DNA from: Gemmatimonadales bacterium
GTDB taxonomy: Bacteria > Gemmatimonadota > Gemmatimonadetes > Gemmatimonadales > GWC2-71-9
DNA length: 64,000 nucleotides
Assembly (NCBI GenBank): GCA_036279355.1
Contig: DASUJH010000047.1
Location: forward strand, 1 to 64,000
Direction of reading: 5' to 3'
Under the pieces are notes generated by a model. That model saw nothing but the letters and a program-made list of their open reading frames with translations. It ran no database searches and was not told the origin of the DNA. Positions 10,453 through 17,143 of the stretch are shown here, in pieces (position 1 is the stretch's first letter; the number at the start of each line of letters is the position of its first letter). The position numbers were made by a program, and so were the translations under genes.

Positions 10453-11033
10453 GGGGATGGGCGCAAGATAAACTGTCATAGCGCCGGAGTATTGTCTGGA
10501 TGCCGGCTCACCATGGGCTGGCGGGCGCGCCCCCGACGCCAGGAGACTGCATGACCGATCCCGCTTGGCCTCGTCTGCTGCTGCCGGTGCTGGTCTTTGT
10601 CGTTCGGGCGTTGCGCCGATCCGCCGAACCGAGTGAGCGCGGTCCCGGAGGGCCCGGCGGGAGCGGCCCACGGATCGGCTGCTGCGCACCGGGCATCGTC
10701 GCAGTGTTGAGCGGGCCCGTCGCGGCGTTCAATCGCACATGCAGTGCGGGCGCCGGGACGTGGCGCGCGTTCTATCTCGGGCCGCGCGGCTCGCACTGGA
10801 CCGGCACGCTCCCCGCAGATCCTATGAGCGCCCCGGCCCGCTGCCGCTTTGGTCTCGGCGCGCCGGTCTCCATCCTCACCGGCACCGGTAACTCGACCCG
10901 CACCGGTAACTCGCGCGCCGCGAACCGGTAGCCGAGCCGATGGGACCGGGAAATGACGGGCGGCGGCCGCGGCAAGGGGGTGCACACGCGCGGCGCACTG
11001 GATAACTTGCGGCCTCCGCATCGCGAGCACAGC
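10453..11033. other. Intergenic region without a recognisable gene
   Basis: About 580 bp between the divergent HD-hydrolase and WYL genes. Open frames exist on the + strand, but their products are Gly/Pro/Arg-rich with no family features, and no ribosome site fits them. The region must hold the promoters of both directions and contains the direct repeats listed separately. A GGATAACTT stretch near 11000 resembles a -10 box but I see no matching -35. Confidence 0.5.
10882..10934 (+). repeat. Direct repeats of GCACCGGTAACTCG
   Basis: Two exact 14-base copies lie at 10882-10895 and 10900-10913, 18 bp apart start to start; a degenerate third copy (AACCGGTAGCCG) is at 10923-10934. The core ACCGGT is itself a palindrome. 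They sit 100-150 bp upstream of the WYL regulator pair and could be operator sites. No other copy was noticed in the window. Confidence 0.5.
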
Positions 11034-12176
11034 ATGGGTCGAGGGTCTCGCACGCCGGGGCCGCGCCGCGCCCGCGCGGCCACCGGCTCCAAACTCCAGC
11101 GCTGGATCGACCTCCTTGCGGCGCTCCTTCGCCGGCACGGCGCGGCGCCGCTCGAGGAGCTGGTGCGCGACGTGCCGGCGTATCAGCACGCGCCGTCGCG
11201 CGGGGCGCTCCGCCGCACGTTCGAGCGCGACAAGGACGAGCTGCGCGCCTTCGGCATTCCGATCGCCACCATCTCCGACGCCGGCGGCGAGGTCGTGGGA
11301 TATCGACTCAAGGCCGATCAGTTCTACCTCCCCTACCTCACGCTCATGGGTGAAAGGCGCGCGACGCCTCCGCGCCGAGTGGACCGCTACGGCTACCGCG
11401 CGCTCGCCGAGCTGACGTTCGACGCCGACGAGTTGGAGGCGGTGGCCGAGGCGGCGCGTGGAGTCGCGGCGCTGGGCGACCCCATGCTCGTCGAGCTCGC
11501 GGCCTCCGCGATGCGGAAGCTCGCGTTCGATCTGCCGGTGGATGCTGCGGCGCCGGCGGCCGAGTCGTCCACGAGCGTCCGCGAAAGCGCGGCGGTGCGC
11601 GTGGGGCTCGCCGCGGCCGGCGCGACGCTCGAAGCGCTCGACGACGCGCTCCGCCGGCGGAAGCGCACGACCATCGAGTACTACGCGATCGGCCCCGACG
11701 CCGTGCGCGAGCGCGAGGTCGAGCCATTCGGCCTCTTCTTCCTGGGCCACCACTGGTATCTCGCCGCGCGCGACTCGAGTTCGGATCTGGTGAAGAATTT
11801 CCGCGTGAGCCGGATCCACCGGGTGACGGTGAACTCGGCGCAGCCCGGCACGCCCGACTACGACGTCCCCGCCGGCTTCAGCCTCCGGGAGCACGCGCGT
11901 TCGCGGCAGGCCTGGGAGCTGGGCGACGCCGCCGCGCTCGATGCCGTGGTGGAGTTTCGCGGCGCGAGCGGCCCGGCGTACGCGGCGCGGCGGCTGGGCG
12001 AGCCGGTGGCCGACTCGCCCAGCCGGCGCAGGTTTTCCGTGCGGCGGCTCGACAGCTTCGCCCGCTGGCTGCTCTCGTTCGCCGGCGAGGTCGCGCCCGT
12101 TTCTCCGCCGGAGCTCGTCGAGGCGTATCATGCGCTCGCCGATGCCGCGCTCGCGGCGCACGGAGGCGCACGATGA
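11034..12176 (+). CDS. WYL-domain transcriptional regulator, PafB-like
   Basis: A 380-residue regulator: an N-terminal helical DNA-binding part (KLQRWIDLLAALLRRHG with TFERDKDELRAFGIPI, the usual winged helix preceding WYL), then the WYL domain at about 205-270 with the diagnostic HHWYLAARD and the RxxRI segment FRVSRIHRVTV, and a WCX-like C-terminal extension. WYL domains sense single-stranded nucleic acid. The next gene, another WYL regulator, begins with ATG overlapping this stop (ATGA), the arrangement of PafB-PafC, the heterodimer that activates the RecA-independent mycobacterial DNA-damage response. The ATG at 11034 is preferred over 10953 because the latter adds an unconserved basic stretch. 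Confidence 0.87.
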   Translation: MGRGSRTPGPRRARAATGSKLQRWIDLLAALLRRHGAAPLEELVRDVPAYQHAPSRGALRRTFERDKDELRAFGIPIATISDAGGEVVGYRLKADQFYLPYLTLMGERRATPPRRVDRYGYRALAELTFDADELEAVAEAARGVAALGDPMLVELAASAMRKLAFDLPVDAAAPAAESSTSVRESAAVRVGLAAAGATLEALDDALRRRKRTTIEYYAIGPDAVREREVEPFGLFFLGHHWYLAARDSSSDLVKNFRVSRIHRVTVNSAQPGTPDYDVPAGFSLREHARSRQAWELGDAAALDAVVEFRGASGPAYAARRLGEPVADSPSRRRFSVRRLDSFARWLLSFAGEVAPVSPPELVEAYHALADAALAAHGGAR

Positions 12177-13117
12177 GCGGCAACGCCGCCGCGCAGCTCC
12201 GGCGCGTGCTCCAGCTCGTGCCCGAGCTGGCCGACGGGCGCGAGCACAAGGTGGACGTCGTCGCCAAACGGCTCGGCGTGGATCGGGAGACGCTGCTGCG
12301 CGATCTCGACGCGCTGGTCGAGCGATACGACGACCCCGGCGGTTTCGTCGAGGGCGTGCAGATCTTCCTGGAGCGGGATGCGGTATCGGTCCGATCCGAC
12401 CATTTCCTGCGCCCCATGCGGCTCACGATGGCCGAGCTCGCCGCGCTCGAGCTGGGCCTCGCGATGTTGCGCGCCGAGCGCCCGCCCGACGAGCACGCGG
12501 CGATCCACCGGGCGCGGGCTCGACTCCGCACCGTTCTCGCGAAGCTCCCGAGCGACGGATCCCACGTGGCGGAGCGGGTTGCCTCGACCGGCGCCGAAGC
12601 CGACGCCGCGACGCTCGGCGCGGTGCGCCGTGCGATTCGTGCGGGGCGGAAACTCGCCGTCCGGTATCGTGCGAGCGGCGCCGGCGAGAGCACTCGGCGC
12701 GTCGTCCGTCCCTACGCGCCGGTGCTCGCCAGCGGCGCCTGGTATCTCGTCGCGCACTGCGAGCGAAGCGAAGGCATCCGGGTGTTCCGGCTGGATCGGA
12801 TCGAGGAGGTCGAGCAACTGGCCGAGCGCTGTCGCGTGCCGAAGGATTTTTCAGTGGCGGACGTCCTGCGCGACGGCCGGGTGTTCCACGGCGAGCCGGC
12901 GGAGTCGGCCCGGGTGCGCTACGGGCCGGCGGTGGCGCGCTGGGTCGCCGAGCGGGAGCGGAAGCCGCTCGACGCGGATGGGTCGCTCACGCTGGAGCAC
13001 CCGCTGGCCGACGAGCACTGGCTGGTGCGGCACGTGCTGCAGTACGGCGCCGACGCCGAGGTGCTGGCGCCGGAGCATGCGCGGGAGGCGGTGCGAAGGC
13101 GGCTGAGGGAAATCTGA
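12173..13117 (+). CDS. WYL-domain transcriptional regulator, PafC-like
   Basis: A 314-residue partner of the preceding gene. Residues 1-60 form a winged-helix domain with a less conserved recognition helix (VDVVAKRLGVDRETLLRDLD). The WYL core follows at about 140-210 with LASGAWYLVAHC and the arginine-rich IRVFRLDRIEEV, then the WCX dimerisation tail (LRHVLQYGADAEVLAPEHAR-like pattern). The ATGA overlap ensures equal synthesis of both subunits, as expected of an obligate pair. PafBC function outside actinobacteria is inferred from organisation and domain order; the target genes are not visible in the window. Confidence 0.87.
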   Translation: MSGNAAAQLRRVLQLVPELADGREHKVDVVAKRLGVDRETLLRDLDALVERYDDPGGFVEGVQIFLERDAVSVRSDHFLRPMRLTMAELAALELGLAMLRAERPPDEHAAIHRARARLRTVLAKLPSDGSHVAERVASTGAEADAATLGAVRRAIRAGRKLAVRYRASGAGESTRRVVRPYAPVLASGAWYLVAHCERSEGIRVFRLDRIEEVEQLAERCRVPKDFSVADVLRDGRVFHGEPAESARVRYGPAVARWVAERERKPLDADGSLTLEHPLADEHWLVRHVLQYGADAEVLAPEHAREAVRRRLREI

Positions 13118-13276
13118 TCGGATGCGGCGGCTAGTGGCGGCGTCGGAGAATCATCACTCCGTCGGCGGCGGCATGGCACGCCTTGGGGAGTACGCTCGGG
13201 ATGCCGGCGCGCCGAGATGGATCGGTGCTGAAAACCCGGGTGAGCCCGAGGCGCCGGATCGTGCGCGCCCCCGTCT

Positions 13277-13987
13277 TCACGGCCCAGTAAACCGCGCCAC
13301 CGCCCCCGCCGAGTTCATCACGCACGTCCCCTGCTGGCCTGACGAGAGGCTCCACTCGATCGTGACCGTGCCGCGCGTGTCCGGCGAGCCCGCGCTCAAG
13401 CCTACCTCGGCGGGTCCCACCCGAAGTCTGCTCACCACCGCAGCCCGGCAGGCGTCGAGCTGCCGCGAAACCAGATCGGCCGAGGCGGTGCTCGTGTCGG
13501 CACCGCCGGCGCCAGCGGCGGCTCCCGGGGCTGCAGGCGCGGGTGCGGCCGTATCGCCGGCCAGCGCCGGCGCGCTGTCGCGCGCTGCTGGAGCCGGCCC
13601 GGCATAGGTGCGCTCGGTCGCGAGCTGCAGCACCGTGCCGAGGGAGTCCACCCGGCAGTAACCGCTGGCGCGGCTCGGCACCTCCCAATTGACGAGATCG
13701 GTGCCATTGCTCGCGTCGTAGCCGCGGCTCGTGCTCCGCACTGCGGAATCGGCCACGCTCCACCGACGCGCCACCTGGCGGCGGCAGACGTCGAGCGACT
13801 GTTGCTTGGCGTAGGAAGGCGCGGGCGCGGGGAGCGGCGCCGCCTGCGGCGTGGGGGCGCCGCCGCCGCCGTCAGAGTCGCCGGTGTCGGTGGCGGCCAC
13901 CGCGCGGTAGTTGCCGCACGCGCCGCCGGCGGCGAGCACGGCGGTAACGAGGACGGCGGTGATGAGCGCAACGGGCGGACGATGCAT
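13277..13987 (-). CDS. Lipoprotein with two tandem copies of a two-Cys domain
   Basis: A 236-residue exported protein. The signal peptide is followed by GGACGN, a probable lipid-attachment Cys at 24, then a Gly/Pro/Ala linker. Residues 65-124 and 177-234 are two diverged copies of one domain: LDVCRRQVARRWSV against LDACRAAVVSRLRV at the start, WEVPS...GYCRVDSLGTV against WSLSS...GTCVMNSAGAV at the end. Each copy has one Cys near its start and one about 43 residues later, which would form a disulfide in the periplasm. The copies are separated by an Ala/Pro-rich linker. I do not recognise the family. The gene is convergent with the WYL pair and has a long upstream gap of about 200 bp. Confidence 0.75.
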   Translation of the reverse strand: MHRPPVALITAVLVTAVLAAGGACGNYRAVAATDTGDSDGGGGAPTPQAAPLPAPAPSYAKQQSLDVCRRQVARRWSVADSAVRSTSRGYDASNGTDLVNWEVPSRASGYCRVDSLGTVLQLATERTYAGPAPAARDSAPALAGDTAAPAPAAPGAAAGAGGADTSTASADLVSRQLDACRAAVVSRLRVGPAEVGLSAGSPDTRGTVTIEWSLSSGQQGTCVMNSAGAVARFTGP

Positions 13988-14184
13988 CTGTACTGAACCT
14001 CGCGACAGGTTGAGCCGGCGCCGCGGTTCGGCGGCACGGCGGCCTCGGCACATGAACCACGTCAATCCGCCGGCAGGGTCAGTCCTCGGAACCGCGGCAC
14101 CGGCGGCCGCCAGGGTGCATGATACCCGCTTCCGGCCCCAGCGCGCTCGGGGGCCTCGCGCAATCGCAGGGGCGATCGCTCGCC

Positions 14185-14850
14185 TTACGTTCCCGCGCCG
14201 CTCCCCGCCAGCAGCAGCACGATGCCGAGCGCCGCCATCCATGCAGCATTCAAATGAAAGATGGGCCGGTAGCGCTCGAGCTCGTCCGGCAGGAGCATCG
14301 TCACACCCATGGCCGCGAGGCCGAGCACCGCCGCTGCAACCGCGATCCAGAGCGGAAGCGTGCCGTCCACGATGAGTCCGGCCGCGAGCACCACCTGTCC
14401 CAGTCCGAAGAACACCCGCCCGAATCGCACGAGGCAGGTGGCGTAGTGCGTGGCCACCTGGAGCGGGGGAAGAAACGCTGACGCGGCGTTGCCCGTCTGT
14501 TTGCCGACGTCCATCGCGCCCCAGGCGCCCATGTGATAGTAGAACGCGGCGCCGAGCGCGCTCACCAGCGCGCCCGCGGCGAGCACCGCGAGCCCCGGCC
14601 ACGCCAGCGCGCGTGCGGCGCCATCGATGCGCACGGCGAGCGCCGCGGCCGCCATGAGCGTGATGACGTAGCCAAAGATGTGAAACCGGTAGAGCCAGAT
14701 CCACGCGCTATATCGGGTGCGGATCCGGGTGAAGTCGTCCGCCGCGAAGAACGCGCCGGGCTTGGCCGGCAACAGAAACCAGCCGAGCCACGTGAGCGCC
14801 GCCGCGGCGACGAAAAACCACCCGCTGACCTGCGATGCGAGACCGTTCAT
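14185..14850 (-). CDS. Six-helix membrane protein of unknown function
   Basis: A 221-residue integral membrane protein. Hydrophobic segments cover most of it; charged or polar loops include FTRIRTRYSAWIWLYRFH after the first helix and GKQTGNAASAF between helices three and four, with HYATCLVRFGR near the fifth. There is no transporter signature I recognise. The ATG overlaps the stop of the metallo-hydrolase gene (ATGA), and that gene in turn overlaps another membrane protein gene, so all three are coupled. A function in the same pathway as the hydrolase is likely but unspecified. Confidence 0.75.
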   Translation of the reverse strand: MNGLASQVSGWFFVAAAALTWLGWFLLPAKPGAFFAADDFTRIRTRYSAWIWLYRFHIFGYVITLMAAAALAVRIDGAARALAWPGLAVLAAGALVSALGAAFYYHMGAWGAMDVGKQTGNAASAFLPPLQVATHYATCLVRFGRVFFGLGQVVLAAGLIVDGTLPLWIAVAAAVLGLAAMGVTMLLPDELERYRPIFHLNAAWMAALGIVLLLAGSGAGT

Positions 14851-15809
14851 GATGCACCCCCTTGGTTGCGTTTCTGCAGCCAGCGCGCGTAGCCGTCCAC
14901 GCCCATCTGATAGGGCGACGCCAACTCGTACGCGCGGGTGAGCGGCTCGACGCCCGCCGCCGTGATCTCCGCGTCGCCCTTCCGGGCGAGTGCCGCCGCC
15001 ACCTTGGTCGTGTCCGGCTCCCGCTCGAGCTGTGCCTCGGTCCACCCGGCCCAGTCAAAGAGCTGGGCGATGAGCCGGTCGAAGTGCGCCTCGGGTTCTG
15101 CGTATCCGCCGAAGTGAGTAAGGTAGAGCCGCCGCGGCCGAAGCGCGCGGAGCCGCGCGACGCTCGCGAGCCACGCATCGAGATCGATGTCGGGCGGCGG
15201 CGTCGGCGGGCGGATGAGGCTGCTGCCCCCCAGCCGCACGCCCGCCATGTCGCCGGTGAAGACGAGGGCCCCCTCGGGCTCGTGATACGCGTGGTGATGC
15301 CGCGCGTGGCCCGGTGTCGCGAGCGCGGTGAGCGTGCGGCGGCCGGTGCGCACCGTGTCGCCGTCCTGAAGCACGACGAGCCGATCGGCAGGGACAGGCA
15401 CCATCTCGCCCCAGAGCGCGTCCATCCGATCGCCGTAGATCCGGCTGGCGCTCGCCATGAGCTTCGATGGGTCAATCATGTGCTTCGCGCCAGCCGGATG
15501 CACGAAGAGCCGTGCACGCGGCAGGCGCCGGAGCAACGAGCCCGATGCGCCCGCATGGTCGAGGTGGATGTGGGTGACGACGAGTTGCGTGATCCGCTCC
15601 GGCTCGACGCCGGCCGCGCGCACGCCGGCGAGAAGGGTCTCGACCGTCGATGTGGGCCCGGTCTCGATCAGCGTCGCATCCGGCCGGTCGGCGAAGAGAT
15701 AGGCGGCGATGACGCCCGGCTCGCCCTGGAAATTCAGGTCGAGCTGAAAAACGCCGGGCGCGATCTCGACCGGCGCGATGTCCACCGCCTGCTTGCTTAC
15801 CTCGGCCAC
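14847..15809 (-). CDS. MBL-fold metallo-hydrolase
   Basis: A 320-residue metallo-beta-lactamase-fold enzyme. The binuclear metal site is intact: THIHLDHAG gives His80, His82, Asp84 and His85; ATPGHARHHH supplies the next His; FTGDMAG the bridging Asp; and LTHFGG the last His. The length and the C-terminal helical DRLIAQLFDWAGW part resemble the subgroup of thioesterase/lactonase-like hydrolases. GTG at 15809 is preferred; a second GTG lies six bases upstream. It overlaps the end of the upstream membrane protein by 13 bp and the downstream membrane protein by four. The substrate is not deducible. Confidence 0.86.
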   Translation of the reverse strand: MAEVSKQAVDIAPVEIAPGVFQLDLNFQGEPGVIAAYLFADRPDATLIETGPTSTVETLLAGVRAAGVEPERITQLVVTHIHLDHAGASGSLLRRLPRARLFVHPAGAKHMIDPSKLMASASRIYGDRMDALWGEMVPVPADRLVVLQDGDTVRTGRRTLTALATPGHARHHHAYHEPEGALVFTGDMAGVRLGGSSLIRPPTPPPDIDLDAWLASVARLRALRPRRLYLTHFGGYAEPEAHFDRLIAQLFDWAGWTEAQLEREPDTTKVAAALARKGDAEITAAGVEPLTRAYELASPYQMGVDGYARWLQKRNQGGAS

Positions 15810-16357
15810 AACCACCCGAACGTCCCCGCGGTCACGAGCCCGTAGAGCAGGCCGTCGATCACATGCTTGATCGTGACCGACCATGGCTGGCCCATCCAGA
15901 TCGAGTCCGGGATCGTGGCGCCGGCGTAGCCCAGCCATGCCACCGTGCCGACCACGCGGAACACGTGCAGGTAGTCGGTGCCGGCCGGCAGCGTACGCGA
16001 CGCGACATACGCTACGATGTACGAGATCACCAGCGAGAAGACGAACCACTGCGCGAGGCTCGGGCCCATCGACATCGGCCCCGTCCGCCGGATGTTGAGC
16101 ACCGCCACCGGCCCGTCGACAAACTTCTGCTTCACCTCGGGCTTCTCCAGCAGCTTCAAGTCGGCCACGTAGGGAATGATGTACTGCGCCGGCCTGGGCT
16201 TGCCGCTCTGGATGGCGGCGCGGACGGCGTCCTCGTTGGGGAGCTGCGTGTAGTCGGACGCGTGATACTTGAGGACCATGTGAACGACCGAGCTCACCAC
16301 GAACACGAGGACCGCGGACAGCACGATCGGAAGCCACAGCGCGCCGAGGGTCACCAT
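15797..16357 (-). CDS. Small membrane protein, first gene of an MBL operon
   Basis: A 186-residue protein with an N-terminal helix (LWLPIVLSAVLVFVVSSVVH), a cytoplasmic or periplasmic middle part carrying YTQLPNEDAVRAAIQ and QYIIPYVADLK, and three more helices. The pattern with KFVDGPVAVLNIRR is recurrent in bacterial hypothetical membrane proteins, but I cannot give a family name. The start has GGGAGG seven bases upstream. It leads the three-gene operon with the MBL hydrolase. Confidence 0.77.
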   Translation of the reverse strand: MVTLGALWLPIVLSAVLVFVVSSVVHMVLKYHASDYTQLPNEDAVRAAIQSGKPRPAQYIIPYVADLKLLEKPEVKQKFVDGPVAVLNIRRTGPMSMGPSLAQWFVFSLVISYIVAYVASRTLPAGTDYLHVFRVVGTVAWLGYAGATIPDSIWMGQPWSVTIKHVIDGLLYGLVTAGTFGWLWPR

Positions 16358-16479
16358 GACGGCCTCCCGAGACGACAGGTTCGAGGGGGTGAGGGGAGCG
16401 GGGATATGATAACGCGCGGAACGGCGGCTGGCGAACGCGGTAGAGCAGGGCAACGCGGTGCCGGCGCGGCTGCCCGGAG

Positions 16480-17139
16480 TCAGCGCCCGAGCTCGGACTC
16501 CCCGCCGAAGTAGCGCGCGTGCAGGAGCGACAGCACCTCGGGCGAGAGTCCCGGGGGCGCCAGCGCCACCGCGACCTCGCGGCCCATGTGCCGCACCACG
16601 CGCCCGCGCACCGCGATGACGGTGTCGGCGTCGAGCCGGAGGTCGCCGCTCAGCATGCTGCCCACCGCCGGCACCCGCTCTCCGGGGCCGATCACGTAGC
16701 GGAGCCCCGTAGCGCTCACGTCGCGCAGCCGAGTGATGCGCGCGCCGCGGCCGCCGGGCGGCGTCGGGATCGGGAGCCGCGGCGCGCCCCGCCGCTCCGA
16801 GCGGCCGCGCGAGAGCAGCGCCCGCTCGGCCACGATGAGCGCCTCGCCTGGCCACGCCTGGTCCACCGGAACGATCGCGAGGCCCGCCCGGCTGATGCGC
16901 GAGATGCGCCCGCGGATCTGGAGCGCGCTGCCTTCCCGAAGTTTGAGCTCGCCCTCCACGATCTCGTCGAGCCGCCAGACGCGCGCGGCCGGAGCCGGCT
17001 CGACGCGGAGGCCGCCGGGCCCCAGATCCCGCACGGCGCAGGGGAAGCCGTCGATGGAAAGAAATCCGGGCGCCGTCCGGCGATACTCGGCTCGGGGCGC
17101 CGTGCGCCGGTCCAGCTCGCCTTCGCGTCGATACGCCAT
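16480..17139 (-). CDS. Tandem PilZ-domain protein
   Basis: A 219-residue cytoplasmic protein with two PilZ-like halves. The first (about 10-105) has R16-x3-R20 and a DLGPGG motif in which the usual Ser is Gly. The second (about 115-210) has R117-x3-R121 (RGAPR) and DVSATG (140-145), a full D-x-S-x-x-G motif. The second half should therefore be able to bind cyclic di-GMP; the first is probably degenerate. The YcgR type has a similar non-binding/binding pair. The gene starts only 4 bp after the kinase-TPR stop and must be cotranscribed with it, linking second-messenger reading to a Ser/Thr kinase. Confidence 0.83.
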   Translation of the reverse strand: MAYRREGELDRRTAPRAEYRRTAPGFLSIDGFPCAVRDLGPGGLRVEPAPAARVWRLDEIVEGELKLREGSALQIRGRISRISRAGLAIVPVDQAWPGEALIVAERALLSRGRSERRGAPRLPIPTPPGGRGARITRLRDVSATGLRYVIGPGERVPAVGSMLSGDLRLDADTVIAVRGRVVRHMGREVAVALAPPGLSPEVLSLLHARYFGGESELGR

Positions 17140-17143
17140 CTGC

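Noticed and set aside
10500-10931. Possible small gene in the gap before the WYL pair
   Set aside because: Composition (Gly, Pro, Arg, Ser) is that of random high-GC frames and no ribosome site fits.
13118-13276. Short frame after the WYL pair
   Set aside because: No ribosome site or similarity, and it would run into the convergent lipoprotein gene.
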